A stretch of DNA of 64,000 nucleotides from Oscillospiraceae bacterium (GCA_017472965.1 JAFUNR010000004.1:107636-171635); one strand, 5' to 3'. Shown: positions 27,743 through 37,648, counted from the stretch's first letter. Notes: generated from the sequence alone by a model not told the origin. Numbers and translations are program-made.

Positions 27743-27767
27743 AAGGACGACCGCGCAGGTCGTCCTT
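27743..27767 (-). terminator. Terminator of rpmE
   Basis: 10-bp stem AAGGACGACC / GGTCGTCCTT (27743-27752 / 27758-27767), followed on the minus strand by CTTTCTTTT. Confidence 0.75.
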
Positions 27768-27780
27768 CCGGAAACACAAA

Positions 27781-27984
27781 TCAGTCAGTGATGCCAAAAC
27801 GCTTCTTAAAGCGATCAACACGACCGCCGGTGTCGACCAGCTTGGTCTTGCCGGTGTAGAAAGGGTGGCACTTGGAGCACACCTCAACACGGATGTCGCC
27901 CTTGGTGGAACGGGTCTTGATGACCTCGCCACAGGCACAGGTGATAGTGCATTCCTCGTACTTGGGATGCAGACCTTCCTTCAT
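27781..27984 (-). CDS. rpmE: 50S ribosomal protein L31, zinc-binding type
   Basis: 67-residue L31. Four cysteines in ECTITCAC and [12 protein letters not shown] form the zinc-binding ribbon of the C+ type, and the C-terminus VDRFKKRFG is canonical. AGAGGTG precedes the ATG. It has its own promoter (28022-28050) and terminator. Confidence 0.97.
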   Translation of the reverse strand: MKEGLHPKYEECTITCACGEVIKTRSTKGDIRVEVCSKCHPFYTGKTKLVDTGGRVDRFKKRFGITD

Positions 27985-28021
27985 TTTGTTTCACCTCTTT
28001 CTTATCAGCGATAGCTCTAAT

Positions 28022-28050
28022 ACTATACCATAGTTTTTTGCCAAAAGCAA
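28022..28050 (-). promoter_or_regulatory. rpmE: Promoter of rpmE
   Basis: Minus strand TTGCTT (28050-28045) and TATAGT (28027-28022) with a 17-base spacer, about 38 bases before the start codon. Confidence 0.65.
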
Positions 28051-28099
28051 GTGTTTTTTTGAATCCGAAGCAAAAAAGTTGTCCAAAAACCGCTCAAAT

Positions 28100-28127
28100 C
28101 CCCTCTTCCGCGGCTGCAGAAGAGGGG
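28100..28127 (-). terminator. Possible terminator of the phosphoglucomutase gene
   Basis: 8-bp stem CCCCTCTT / AAGAGGGG around a GC-rich loop, just downstream of the mutase stop on the minus strand; the following T-tract is weak and 10 bases removed. Confidence 0.4.
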
Positions 28128-28157
28128 GAGAGACGGAATTAAGTGCTCAAAACGGGA

Positions 28158-29873
28158 TCAGCGGCCCAGCAAGCGATGCATATCCGCGGCGCAGGCGGCC
28201 TGTGCTGCAGCGCTTTCGGCGGCGCTGGCGCCCTTGGTGGAATAGTACACCTTGATCTTCGGCTCGGTGCCGGAGGGGCGCACGATGACCTGAGCGCCGC
28301 CCTCCAGCTGCCAGGTCAGCACATTGGCGGCGGGCAGGTCGATGGTCTCGACCTCGCCGGTGGCCACATCGCGGCTGACATGGGTGGAGTAATCCAGCAC
28401 ACGGGTGACCTTGCGGCCACCGATGGCGGCGGGGCCGTCGGCACGCAGGTCGGCCATGATCTGCTTCATCTGGTCCATACCGGCCAGACCGCTGAATTCA
28501 AAGCTCTCCACCTTGTTCAGGTACCAGCCGAAGGTCTCGTACAGATGCTCCAGACGCTCCAGAATGGAGGTGCCCTGGCTGACATACCAGCTGGCCATCT
28601 CCACGATCAGCATGCTGGCGACGATGGCATCCTTATCGCGCACATAGGTGCCGGACAGGTAGCCGTAGCTCTCCTCGAAGCCCAGTACAAAGCGCTTCTC
28701 TTCGCCCTTGACCTCCAGCAGGTGGATCTGCTCGCCGATGTATTTGAAGCCGGTGAGCACATTGATGGGTCTGACACCGTAGTGCTCGGCGACCACATCG
28801 GCCATCATGGTGGAGACCAGACTCTTGACCATGATGGGATCCTTGGGCATGGTGCCCTGCTCGATGCGGGCGCAGCACAGGTAGTCCAGCAGCAGCACGC
28901 CTACCTCGTTACCGGTCAGCAGCTTGTAGCTGCCGTCGTGGTCGCGTACGGCGATGCCCACGCGGTCGGCATCGGGGTCGGTGGCCAGCATCAGGTCGGC
29001 GCCGGTGGCCTCAACAAGCTTCAGGCCCAGCGCCAGAGCCTCACGGATCTCGGGGTTGGGGTAGGGGCAGGTGGGGAAGTTGCCGTCGGGGAATTCCTGC
29101 TCGGGCACGATAGTGATATCCTTCACGCCCATATCCTTCAGCACGCGGCGCACAGGCACATTGCCGCTGCCGTTCAGCGGAGAGTACACCAGCTTCAGGC
29201 CGGCATTGGCGCACACGCCGGGGCGCACGCTCTGGGCTTCGATGTTCTTGTAAAGCTCCTCCTTGACCTCATCGCCGATGTAGCGGATCAGACCCTTTTC
29301 CAGACCCTCGGCAAAGGGGATGTGCTTGACACCGGTGAAGGTATCGGTGGCCTGCATTTCGGCATAGACGGCATCGGCGGCCTCGCTGGTCATCTGGCAG
29401 CCGTCGGGGCCGTAGGCCTTGTAGCCGTTATACTTGGACGGGTTGTGGCTGGCGGTGACCATGATGCCGGCATCGCACTTCAGGTAGCGAGTGGCGAAGC
29501 TCAGCGCGGGCACGGGCATCAGCTCGGGGTAAATGTGGGCGACGATGCCGTTGGCGGCCAGGACCTCGGCGGCGGCCTTGCTGAATACATCACTCTTGAT
29601 GCGGGAATCAAAGCTGATGGCAACGCTGTGCTCACCGGGGGTACGGTTCAGGTAATTGGCCAGACCCTGCGTGGCTTTGCGCACGATGTAGATGTTCATG
29701 CGGTTGGTGCCCGCGCCGATCACGCCGCGCAGACCGGCGGTGCCAAACTCCAGTTCGACGGCAAAACGGTCGGCGATCTCGCCCTCATTGCCTTTGATGC
29801 TCTCCAGCTCGGGGATCAGGTCGGGGTCTTCGGCGGCACAGGCCAGCCAGCGCTCGTATTCCTGTTGGATCAT
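28158..29873 (-). CDS. Phospho-sugar mutase (alpha-phosphoglucomutase/phosphomannomutase, PgcA type)
   Basis: 571-residue phosphohexomutase interconverting glucose-1- and -6-phosphate (or mannose equivalents), distinct from the shorter GlmM. ELEFGTAGLRG opens domain 1, phosphoserine is Ser142 in VTASHNPSKYNGYK, the metal loop reads DPDADRVG, and the C-terminal phosphate loop is RPSGTEPKIK. The length and motifs fit the long PgcA group. ATG 29873 follows AGGAG. It would supply glucose-1-phosphate for the nucleotide sugars used by the surface polysaccharide locus. Confidence 0.92.
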   Translation of the reverse strand: MIQQEYERWLACAAEDPDLIPELESIKGNEGEIADRFAVELEFGTAGLRGVIGAGTNRMNIYIVRKATQGLANYLNRTPGEHSVAISFDSRIKSDVFSKAAAEVLAANGIVAHIYPELMPVPALSFATRYLKCDAGIMVTASHNPSKYNGYKAYGPDGCQMTSEAADAVYAEMQATDTFTGVKHIPFAEGLEKGLIRYIGDEVKEELYKNIEAQSVRPGVCANAGLKLVYSPLNGSGNVPVRRVLKDMGVKDITIVPEQEFPDGNFPTCPYPNPEIREALALGLKLVEATGADLMLATDPDADRVGIAVRDHDGSYKLLTGNEVGVLLLDYLCCARIEQGTMPKDPIMVKSLVSTMMADVVAEHYGVRPINVLTGFKYIGEQIHLLEVKGEEKRFVLGFEESYGYLSGTYVRDKDAIVASMLIVEMASWYVSQGTSILERLEHLYETFGWYLNKVESFEFSGLAGMDQMKQIMADLRADGPAAIGGRKVTRVLDYSTHVSRDVATGEVETIDLPAANVLTWQLEGGAQVIVRPSGTEPKIKVYYSTKGASAAESAAAQAACAADMHRLLGR

Positions 29874-29966
29874 GGATGGGAAGCTCCTTTCTTTTTTGGC
29901 GCACCGCAACAACCCGCCCTGCACGGAAAAGCTGCCGCGGTGGTGATATGTTTTCATATTTATTAT

Positions 29967-29996
29967 ATTGTACCGCAATGCGGCAAGCCCTGTCAA
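29967..29996 (-). promoter_or_regulatory. Promoter of the phosphoglucomutase gene
   Basis: Minus strand TTGACA (29996-29991) and TACAAT (29972-29967) with an 18-base spacer, about 90 bases before the start codon. Confidence 0.65.
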
Positions 29997-30081
29997 CGCA
30001 CAGAAAGGAAAAGAAATGCCGCCCAAATCGTCAATTATCACAAAAAGTAAAAAAGAACAGGGCAAAATGGCAAACAGAGCA

Positions 30082-30110
30082 TGGAAAATCCCTGCGGAAT
30101 GTGCTATGCT
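30082..30110 (+). promoter_or_regulatory. Probable promoter of the MATE gene
   Basis: TGGAAA (30082-30087), 17-base spacer and TATGCT (30105-30110), about 40 bases before the chosen start; the -35 is weak. Confidence 0.45.
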
Positions 30111-30150
30111 TTAGACAGCAAGAATAAAAAAGGAGATGCGATCCCTTCCC

Positions 30151-31557
30151 ATGGCAACCAAAGAAAAGATCCCGCTGAAAGCGTACCTCGGCGATGGTGA
30201 GCTTTACCGGCGCATGTTCAAAATCGCTATTCCCATCTCACTGCAGCAGCTCATCACCGTCGGCATCAACCTGATGGATACCATCATGCTCAGCAGTATG
30301 GGCGATGCCCAGCTTTCCGCATCGGCACTGGCCGGTCAGTTCATTACTCTGTTCCAGATCTGCTGCATGGGCATCGGTATGGGGGCTTCGGTGCTCACCT
30401 CCCGCTTCTGGGGCATGAAGGATCAGGATTCCCTGCGCAAGGCTGTCACCATCATGCTGCGGTTCGGGCTGGTGTTCGCCACGGCGTTCACCCTTGTCAC
30501 CGCCGCCGCGCCGGAATGGATCATGCGCATTTACACCTCGGACGAAGCGCTGATCGAAAACGGCATCATCTATCTGCGCTGGATGGTGCCCACCTATTAC
30601 TGTATGGGTCTTGCGCTCACCTGCACGCTGGTGCTGCGCAGTGTGGGGCAGGTGCGTATCCCGCTGGTGTGCTCCGTCATTGCGTTTTTTGTCAATGTGT
30701 TCTTTAACTGGGTGTTTATCTTCGGCAAGCTGGGCGCACCCCGCATGGAGATCGCCGGCGCCGCGCTGGGCACCCTGATCGCCCGCATCTTCGAGCTGTG
30801 CTTCATCTGCGGCTATTTCTTCTTCAAGGATCAGCGCATCGCCTTCCGTTTGCGCCATTTCCGCACAAAATGCCGGGATCTGGTGGGAGAGTATTTCCGC
30901 ATCAGCATCCCCGTGCTGATCAGCGATGCCCTGCTGGCGCTGGGCAACAATGCGGTGGCCATGGTCATGGGCCGCATCGGCGCGGCCTTCGTGGCGGCGA
31001 ACTCCGTCACCACCGTGGTGCAGCAGCTTTCCTCGGTGCTGACGACCGGCATTTCCACTGCCAGCGGCATCATCACCGGCCACACCATGGGGCAGGGCGA
31101 TTACGCAAAGGCACAGCGGCAGGGCTACACCTTCCTCGGCATGGGATTTCTCATCGGCTGCTTTGCCGCCGTGGTCATCCAGCTGGTGCGCGGGCCCATC
31201 GTCAACTACTATCAGGTCACGCCGGAGGCCAAGGCCATTGCCAAGGAACTGATGGATGCCATCTCCATCAATGTGGTATTCCTTGCCATGAACTCCATCC
31301 TTACCAAGGGTGTGCTGCGTGCCGGCGGTGATACCAAATTCCTTATGGCGGGCGACATCCTGTTCCTGTGGATCGCCAGTATCCCTCTGGGCGCACTGGC
31401 CGGACTTGTATTCCACTGGCCGGCCTTCTGGATCTATACCATGCTCAAAATCGACCAGATCATCAAATGCGTGTGGTGCTTCTTCCGCTTGAAAAGCGGT
31501 AAGTGGCTGAAAAAGATCAACCGTGCGGGCGAAGGAAGTCCCGTACCTGTGAAATAA
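30151..31557 (+). CDS. MATE family efflux transporter
   Basis: 468 residues with about 12 hydrophobic segments in two similar halves, the multidrug and toxin extrusion fold, exporting compounds in exchange for Na+ or H+. The N-terminal half contains ISLQQLITVGINLMDTIMLS and later VLRSVGQVRIPL; the second half opens with SIPVLISDALLALGNNAVAM. Start uncertain: AGGAG (30131-30135) touches the first ATG (30136) and is 15 bases before the ATG at 30151, which begins the conserved sequence. Substrate unknown. Confidence 0.88.
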   Translation: MATKEKIPLKAYLGDGELYRRMFKIAIPISLQQLITVGINLMDTIMLSSMGDAQLSASALAGQFITLFQICCMGIGMGASVLTSRFWGMKDQDSLRKAVTIMLRFGLVFATAFTLVTAAAPEWIMRIYTSDEALIENGIIYLRWMVPTYYCMGLALTCTLVLRSVGQVRIPLVCSVIAFFVNVFFNWVFIFGKLGAPRMEIAGAALGTLIARIFELCFICGYFFFKDQRIAFRLRHFRTKCRDLVGEYFRISIPVLISDALLALGNNAVAMVMGRIGAAFVAANSVTTVVQQLSSVLTTGISTASGIITGHTMGQGDYAKAQRQGYTFLGMGFLIGCFAAVVIQLVRGPIVNYYQVTPEAKAIAKELMDAISINVVFLAMNSILTKGVLRAGGDTKFLMAGDILFLWIASIPLGALAGLVFHWPAFWIYTMLKIDQIIKCVWCFFRLKSGKWLKKINRAGEGSPVPVK

Positions 31558-31615
31558 AACGGTCTGAAAAATCCCGGCGAAAGCGCCGGTGTATGCAGCG
31601 AAGGAGGAAACAGCC

Positions 31616-33142
31616 TTGTTTGCACGGATCATCAGTATGGGTCTGCGTGCGCTGGAGGGCTTCCCCGTCACGGTGGAAGCGGATCTTTCAGCGGGTCTGC
31701 CCCAGTTCACCATTGTCGGTCTGCCGGATTCCGCAGTCAAGGAATCTGCCGAGCGGGTGCGAAGCGCCATGAAAAATACCGGCTTTGAGTTTCCGGTGCG
31801 GCGCATCACCATCAACCTTGCGCCGGCCGATCTGAAAAAGACCGGCCCGGTGTACGATCTGCCGGTGCTATTGGCTATCCTGTGCGCCGAAGGGCTGGTC
31901 AGGGATGTGGGCGCAGACTGTGCTTTCGTGGGCGAATTAAGCCTTGACGGTGCGGTGCGCGGGGTCAATGGCGTGCTGTCCATGGCGCTGTGCGCGGCGA
32001 AAAACGGCGTGAAAAAGCTGTTTGTTCCCATCGAAAACGCAGCTGAGGCCGCTGTGGCCGAGGAGCTGGAGGTCTACGGTGTGCCGGATGTGCCGGCGCT
32101 TGTGAAGCATCTGACGGGCGAGGTTCTGCTCGAGCGCACTCTGCCGCAGCCCTATACCGCGGCGGAGGCCGCCGTCTATCCCGATTTTGCAGATGTCCAC
32201 GGTCAGCCGGAGGCCCGCCGTGCATTGGAGATCGCCGCTGCCGGCGGCCACAATGTGCTGCTCATCGGCCCGCCCGGCACCGGCAAAAGCATGCTGGCCA
32301 AGCGTCTGCCCGGCATTCTGCCGCCCATGACAAAGGAGGAGGCCATCGAGACCACCCAGCTGTATTCGGTGGCCGGCAGTTTGAAAAAGAGCGGTCTGCT
32401 GGGAGAGAGACCCTTCCGCAGTCCGCACCACACCTCCTCCGCCACCGCCATGACCGGCGGCGGTGCGGGTCAGCCCCGCCCCGGCGAGATCAGCCTTGCC
32501 CACAACGGTGTGCTGTTTCTGGATGAGCTGCCGGAGTTCCGCCGCGATACCAAGGAAGCACTGCGTCAGCCGCTGGAGGAGGGGTGCGTTTCCGTCACCC
32601 GTGCCGCAGGCAGCGCCAGCTATCCCTGCAGTCTGACCATGGTTGCCGCGATGAACCCCTGTCCCTGCGGCTTTTACGGTCATCCCACCCGCCAGTGCAC
32701 CTGTACGCCCCACGCCATTGAGCGCTACCTGCAGAAGGTGAGCGGCCCGCTGCTGGATCGCATCGATCTGCATGTGGAGGTGCTGCCGGTGGAATACGAG
32801 GAGCTGGCCGATACCAAAGGCGGCGAACCCACCGCTGCCATCCGCGCCCGCGTGTGTGCGGCGCGTGCCATACAGGAAAAACGTTTTGCCGGCACCGGTA
32901 TCCACTGCAATGCACAGATCCCGCCCAAAATGCTGCGCAAGGTCTGCCGCTGCACGCCGGAAGCCGGAGAGCTGCTGCGGGATGCTTTTGATGCGCTGGG
33001 GCTTTCCGCCCGCGCCTATGACCGCCTGCTCAAGACCGCCCGCACCATTGCCGATCTTGCCGGCAGCGAGCTGATCGATGCCGATGCCATCGGCGAGGCC
33101 ATCCAGTATCGTACCCTTGACCGCAAGTACTGGAATAACTGA
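31616..33142 (+). CDS. YifB/ComM-family Mg chelatase-like AAA+ ATPase
   Basis: 508 residues. N-terminal Lon-like domain (GLPQFTIVGLPDSAVKESAE), AAA+ core with Walker A GPPGTGKSMLAKRLPGILPPM, the motif FRSPHHTSS, Walker B LFLDELPEF, the cysteine cluster MNPCPCGFYGH and a C-terminal Mg-chelatase domain. ComM proteins are branch-migration helicases used in natural transformation; YifB homologues are common in Firmicutes. TTG 31616 is chosen since AGGAGG ends 8 bases before it and LFARIISMGL is the usual N-terminus. It follows the MATE gene after 58 bases. Confidence 0.9.
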   Translation: MFARIISMGLRALEGFPVTVEADLSAGLPQFTIVGLPDSAVKESAERVRSAMKNTGFEFPVRRITINLAPADLKKTGPVYDLPVLLAILCAEGLVRDVGADCAFVGELSLDGAVRGVNGVLSMALCAAKNGVKKLFVPIENAAEAAVAEELEVYGVPDVPALVKHLTGEVLLERTLPQPYTAAEAAVYPDFADVHGQPEARRALEIAAAGGHNVLLIGPPGTGKSMLAKRLPGILPPMTKEEAIETTQLYSVAGSLKKSGLLGERPFRSPHHTSSATAMTGGGAGQPRPGEISLAHNGVLFLDELPEFRRDTKEALRQPLEEGCVSVTRAAGSASYPCSLTMVAAMNPCPCGFYGHPTRQCTCTPHAIERYLQKVSGPLLDRIDLHVEVLPVEYEELADTKGGEPTAAIRARVCAARAIQEKRFAGTGIHCNAQIPPKMLRKVCRCTPEAGELLRDAFDALGLSARAYDRLLKTARTIADLAGSELIDADAIGEAIQYRTLDRKYWNN

Positions 33143-33260
33143 TATCCGAACCGTCGGTGATCGCTCCAAAAGCAGCACCGGCATAAAAAAGCAGTATACC
33201 GGCGGAACAGCCGGAGGCTGCAATAAAACGACAGTTAAAAAATCGCAGGAGGACACGGCT

Positions 33261-35780
33261 ATGATCTATAAAGAACGGACAACACAGAACATTTCGTTCC
33301 CCCTTGGCGGCATCGGTACGGGATGCATCGGTCTTGCGGGCAACGGCGAACTGACCGACTGGGAGATATTCAACCGTCCGAACAAAAAATCGAGGAACGG
33401 ATATTCCCATTTTGCGGTGAAGGTCACCGCTGCGGGCAAAAGCGTTACCAGAGTGCTGCATGGCGATACGCTGGAAAATCTGATCGGCACCTCCTGCGCC
33501 AGCAGCGGTCACTACGGCTTCGGCTACGGCCCCCGCGGCAGCTCACTGGCAGGCTTTCCCCATTTTAAAAATGTGACCTTTGAGGGGAATTTCCCGCTGG
33601 CACAGCTCACCTTTGCGGAGGAGGATTTCCCCGTCGCCGTGCGGCTGTGTGCTTTCAATCCGTTCATCCCCCACGATGAATTCAATTCCAGCCTTCCCGC
33701 CGCCTTCTTCGAATGGGAATTCGAAAACACATCGGACGAACCGCTGCAGCTGGCCCTTGCCTGTACCGTGTGCAATCCGGCACGCTCCACCTGCAACAAA
33801 AAGGCGGTGTCGGAAAAAGGTACCGGCGTGTTCCTGGGCAGCGCAGGGATGAGCGATACCGAGCCCGGTTATTCCGATCTGTGCATTCTGACCGACCATC
33901 CCGATACCGCCGTGCAGGAATACTGGTACCGCGGCGGCTGGCAGGACGGCTGCACCACCTACTGGAAAAACTTTACGCAGCTGGAGCGTATGCCGCAGCG
34001 CAGCTATGATACGCCCGCACAGGGCGATCACGGCACTGCAGTCTCCTATGCGGTGCTTGCGCCGGGTGAAAAGGTGAAGATCCGTTACATCATCGCGTGG
34101 AATGTTCCCACGGCCTGCAATTATTGGAGCGAACCGCCGGCGGGGGAAAAAGCTCCCACCTGGCGCAATTACTATGCCACGCAGTTTGCAGATTCCCTGG
34201 CGACTGCGGAGTATGCACTGGAAAATTTCAGCCGTCTGTACGAAAAGACGGCGCTTTTCTCCCGTACGCTGCAGGCCTGCACCCTGCCCGATGCGGTGAA
34301 GGATGCCGTTTCGGCCAATCTTTCCGTGCTGAAAACACCGACGGCGCTCCGGCTGGAGGACGGCTCCTTCTGGGGCTGGGAGGGCTGCACCGAAACCACC
34401 GGCTCCTGCTTTGGCACCTGCCAGCATGTGTGGAACTATGCCTATGCCATGCCGTATCTGTTCCCGCGGCTGGAGCGCTCCATCCGGGAGAATATGCTGA
34501 AATACGCTCTGCAGGAAAACGGCGCCACCAGCTTCCGCATCGATCTGCCGCCGCAGCGCAGGATGTCCACGGCGCGGGCCTGTGTGGACGGCCAGATGGG
34601 CGAGGTCATCAAGTGTTACCGCGAATGGAAGCTTTCGGGGGATGATGCGTGGCTGGAAAAGCACGCTGACGGCATTTTCAGAATGCTGGAATTTGCATGG
34701 TCACCGGAAAACCCCGATCGCTGGGATGCGGATATGGACGGTGTTCTGGAGGGCCGCCAGCACCACACGCTGGATATGGAGCTTTTCGGTCCCAGCTCCT
34801 GGCTGCAGGGCTTTTATCTGCTGGCGCTCGACTGTGCCGCAGCCATGGCGGAGCACCTTGGCGAAAACGACCGCGCCGCCCTTTACAGGAAGCTTTACGA
34901 AAGCGGCAAAGCGTGGACAAACGACCATCTGTTCAACGGCCGGTACTTCTGCCAGCAGATCGATCTGACCGACAAGGCGCTGGTCGAAAGCTTCGGCGCG
35001 GGCGAATACTGGAACGATGAAGCACAGGAGATCAAGTATCAGGTGGCCGGCGGCTGCATCATCGACCAGCTGCTTGCCGACTGGCACGCCGTTCTTATCG
35101 GCGCACCGGGGGTTTTTGATCCCGAAAAGAAAAAGACCGCGCTGGAGTATCTTTATAAATACAATTACAAGAGCTCCATGCGCACGGTCACCAATATGTG
35201 GCGCAACTTCTCGCTGAATGATGAAGCGGGTACCGTCATCTGCTCGTATCCCGAGGGCATTGTCACCCCGGCGATCCCCATCCCCTACTGCGAGGAGACC
35301 ATGACCGGCTTTGAGTACGCCCTTGCCGGATTGATGATCGCCGGTGGCTATGTGAAAGAGGGCGAGAGCATGGTAAAGGCGATCCGCGACCGTTATGACG
35401 GCGAAAAGCGCAATCCGTGGAACGAGATCGAGTGCGGAAACAATTATGCACGCTCGATGGCTTCCTTTGCGCTGCTTCCCATCTACAGCGGCTTTACCTT
35501 CGATATGACCCGAAAACACATTGGCTTTGCACCGCTCGATCCGGCGGGAAGCTATTTGTTCAGCGTGGGTGAAAGCTGGGGCAATGTGAGGTTTGATGAC
35601 AGCAGCTGCCGCATTGCTGTGCTGGGTGCACCGCTTGCGCTGTGCTCCGTTGCCGTGCCGGAAAGCGAAAGGATCACCGCTGTGACGGTGGACGGCAAGC
35701 CGGCGGCATTTACCGTAAGCAATGGCAGCGTGCTGCTGCAGAACGCTGTGATCGGCAGCGAGCTGTGCCTGCTCCGATAA
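33261..35780 (+). CDS. GH116-like glycoside hydrolase (GBA2/DUF608 type)
   Basis: 839 residues. The N-terminal beta-domain begins with ISFPLGGIGTGCIGL and WEIFNRPNK, and the (alpha/alpha)6 catalytic domain carries DADMDGVLEGRQHHTLDME followed by LFGPSSW, the region that bears the acid/base Asp in GH116 beta-glucosidases/beta-xylosidases; PEGIVTPAIPIPYCEETMTG lies near the C-terminus. No signal peptide, so cytoplasmic. GCAGGAGG precedes ATG 33261. It shares orientation with the following 570-residue protein and AraC regulator; substrate may be a plant or host beta-glycoside. Confidence 0.8.
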   Translation: MIYKERTTQNISFPLGGIGTGCIGLAGNGELTDWEIFNRPNKKSRNGYSHFAVKVTAAGKSVTRVLHGDTLENLIGTSCASSGHYGFGYGPRGSSLAGFPHFKNVTFEGNFPLAQLTFAEEDFPVAVRLCAFNPFIPHDEFNSSLPAAFFEWEFENTSDEPLQLALACTVCNPARSTCNKKAVSEKGTGVFLGSAGMSDTEPGYSDLCILTDHPDTAVQEYWYRGGWQDGCTTYWKNFTQLERMPQRSYDTPAQGDHGTAVSYAVLAPGEKVKIRYIIAWNVPTACNYWSEPPAGEKAPTWRNYYATQFADSLATAEYALENFSRLYEKTALFSRTLQACTLPDAVKDAVSANLSVLKTPTALRLEDGSFWGWEGCTETTGSCFGTCQHVWNYAYAMPYLFPRLERSIRENMLKYALQENGATSFRIDLPPQRRMSTARACVDGQMGEVIKCYREWKLSGDDAWLEKHADGIFRMLEFAWSPENPDRWDADMDGVLEGRQHHTLDMELFGPSSWLQGFYLLALDCAAAMAEHLGENDRAALYRKLYESGKAWTNDHLFNGRYFCQQIDLTDKALVESFGAGEYWNDEAQEIKYQVAGGCIIDQLLADWHAVLIGAPGVFDPEKKKTALEYLYKYNYKSSMRTVTNMWRNFSLNDEAGTVICSYPEGIVTPAIPIPYCEETMTGFEYALAGLMIAGGYVKEGESMVKAIRDRYDGEKRNPWNEIECGNNYARSMASFALLPIYSGFTFDMTRKHIGFAPLDPAGSYLFSVGESWGNVRFDDSSCRIAVLGAPLALCSVAVPESERITAVTVDGKPAAFTVSNGSVLLQNAVIGSELCLLR

Positions 35781-35808
35781 TAAAAAACAGCGCAAAACAT
35801 AACAAAAA

Positions 35809-35856
35809 AACGCTGTCCGGAAAGCTGACTCTTGCTTTTCGGGCAGCGTTTTATTA
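35809..35856 (+). terminator. Terminator after the GH116-like gene
   Basis: Imperfect stem AACGCTG-TCCGGAAAGC / GCTTTTCGGG-CAGCGTT (35809-35850) followed by TTATTAT. Confidence 0.65.
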
Positions 35857-35935
35857 TGATAAAACCGAAAGGCTGCTGCAGAGCCGGAGAATGCTCACGC
35901 AGCAGCAGAAACACCCTTCAGAGGAGGGAAACGAT

Positions 35936-37648
35936 ATGTTTGATACCGCTCACCGCGAGGATGCCCGCAGGCATCTGCTGACACTGGAGTATCTGGGCTC
36001 GCCGGAGAAGATCGACGGCCTGCTATTTATCTGCGACAGAGCACTTTTGCACATTCTGGAAGGGGATGATACGGAAAACGCCGTCCACACGCTGCAGCTC
36101 GGCGCGGACTGGTTTGAATTGCCCCATCCGCCGGAGTGCCGCGATCCGCAGGGCGAGGTGGATTTCATCGCACTGCGGCTGGTCTGCGCCCTGTTTGAGC
36201 CGCGCTGTCTGGCTGTGCTGCCGGCGCAGGTGAAGGACTCCTTCCGCCGCTTTTTCACCCGGCGGGATTTCAAATCCATGCACACCTCCGAAAATCACTA
36301 TCTGATCTTCCGTGTCACACGCCGGCTTGCGGCGCAGTATTATACAGAGGAATTCTTTGAAAACTACGGCATGACAGCGCAGCAATGCCGGCAGGCGGAT
36401 ACGGAGTATATCCATGAATTTCTGGATTTCCGCGCCGGCCGCGGCTGGGGTGAATTCGATTCCCTGGGCTATGCCTTTGAGATCATGCAGGCGCTTTGTG
36501 TGCTGCACCGCTATGTGGACGATCCCGCGCTGAAGCATAAGGCGCACATGGCAATGGATATCATCCTGCTGGATATGATCGCCGATTCCTGCGGCCCGCT
36601 GTACGGCGGCGCCCACGGCAGAAGTTATCCGGCGGCTATCCTCGACCGGCTGAGCGCACCTTTTGTACGGCTGTATCTCTATTATTTCGGCGGGCCGGAA
36701 TACACCGGCAGCGAACTGGATTGCGCTAGTATCTATCTTTCCGATTATGTTCCGTCCGACATTGTTTACAAAGTGGTGGAAAGCAAGACTTATCCCTACG
36801 AAAACCGCGAGCGCAAGCATCTGCACAGCTGCACCGCATGGCAGAATGAGATCCGCCGCGATATACTGGCAGAACTGACCGGTACCATCAGCAAGTATAC
36901 CTATGTGTGCGGGGATTACATCCTCGGCTCTGTCAACCGGCAGGAGGATTATCCCGCCGGCAGTCCCGACGGCTGGTACGCCCGTCACCAGCAGCACGAG
37001 TGGGAGCTGACCCTGCCCGGCGACGGCACGCACAAGATCTTCACCCATCACTCGGCCAGAGCGGATTACCACAAGATCAATAACCGCTGGAGCGGCGACT
37101 GCGGCTGCTGCTGCGGCAGCTTCTATACCAATAAAAACACCGCCATCGCCATGTATAATATCGAAGACCGCACCCGTCTGCCGCTTGTCAACGCTTATGT
37201 GCCGCTGGATGCTTTCAGCGAAGTGCTGCAGCAGGAAAAATACCTGTTCCTTGCCTATGACAGGCTGTATATCTCGCTGTATTTCGATAACGGCTACCGT
37301 GTCAACAATGAGGATGAGTTTGCGGGCAAAGAGCTGCTGAGCGACGGCTGGCAGAATGCCGTGGTGCTGCGTGTGGCGTATAAAGAACAGTGTGCTTCGC
37401 TGGAAGCCTTCGCCCGAAGCATCCGTGCGCTGCCGGTGATGTTCGACCGCGAAAACAAAACCGTCAGCTTTGACGGCATCCTGCTGCGCCGTGACGGCAG
37501 CAGCGAAAACGGCGTTGAAAATGCTTATCCCTACCCCGGGGTCTACGACTGTCCCTTTATGCAGTCCGAATGGGCGAGCGGCATCATCGAGATCACCGCC
37601 GGCGGGGAGCACGCCGTATACGATTTTGTAAACAATTGTATCCGCTGA
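35936..37648 (+). CDS. Unrecognised 570-residue protein, possibly an (alpha/alpha)-toroid polysaccharide lyase
   Basis: No confident family match. The N-terminal 300 residues look helical and contain SENHYLIFRVTRRLAAQYY (117-135) and GRGWGEFDSLGY (168-179), a layout seen in toroid polysaccharide lyases such as the heparinase II/III group. The second half looks beta-rich, with GSVNRQEDYP, RHQQHEWELTLPGDGTHKIF and FTHHSA, and an odd cysteine cluster CGCCCG at 389-394. No signal peptide. GAGGAGGG precedes ATG 35936. It lies between a glycoside hydrolase and an AraC regulator, which supports a carbohydrate role. Function is inferred only. Confidence 0.7.
   Translation: MFDTAHREDARRHLLTLEYLGSPEKIDGLLFICDRALLHILEGDDTENAVHTLQLGADWFELPHPPECRDPQGEVDFIALRLVCALFEPRCLAVLPAQVKDSFRRFFTRRDFKSMHTSENHYLIFRVTRRLAAQYYTEEFFENYGMTAQQCRQADTEYIHEFLDFRAGRGWGEFDSLGYAFEIMQALCVLHRYVDDPALKHKAHMAMDIILLDMIADSCGPLYGGAHGRSYPAAILDRLSAPFVRLYLYYFGGPEYTGSELDCASIYLSDYVPSDIVYKVVESKTYPYENRERKHLHSCTAWQNEIRRDILAELTGTISKYTYVCGDYILGSVNRQEDYPAGSPDGWYARHQQHEWELTLPGDGTHKIFTHHSARADYHKINNRWSGDCGCCCGSFYTNKNTAIAMYNIEDRTRLPLVNAYVPLDAFSEVLQQEKYLFLAYDRLYISLYFDNGYRVNNEDEFAGKELLSDGWQNAVVLRVAYKEQCASLEAFARSIRALPVMFDRENKTVSFDGILLRRDGSSENGVENAYPYPGVYDCPFMQSEWASGIIEITAGGEHAVYDFVNNCIR

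Noticed and set aside
28143-30050. Long plus-strand open frame (635 codons) opposite the phosphoglucomutase
   Set aside because: Antisense shadow of a highly biased gene; the mutase motifs on the minus strand are unambiguous.
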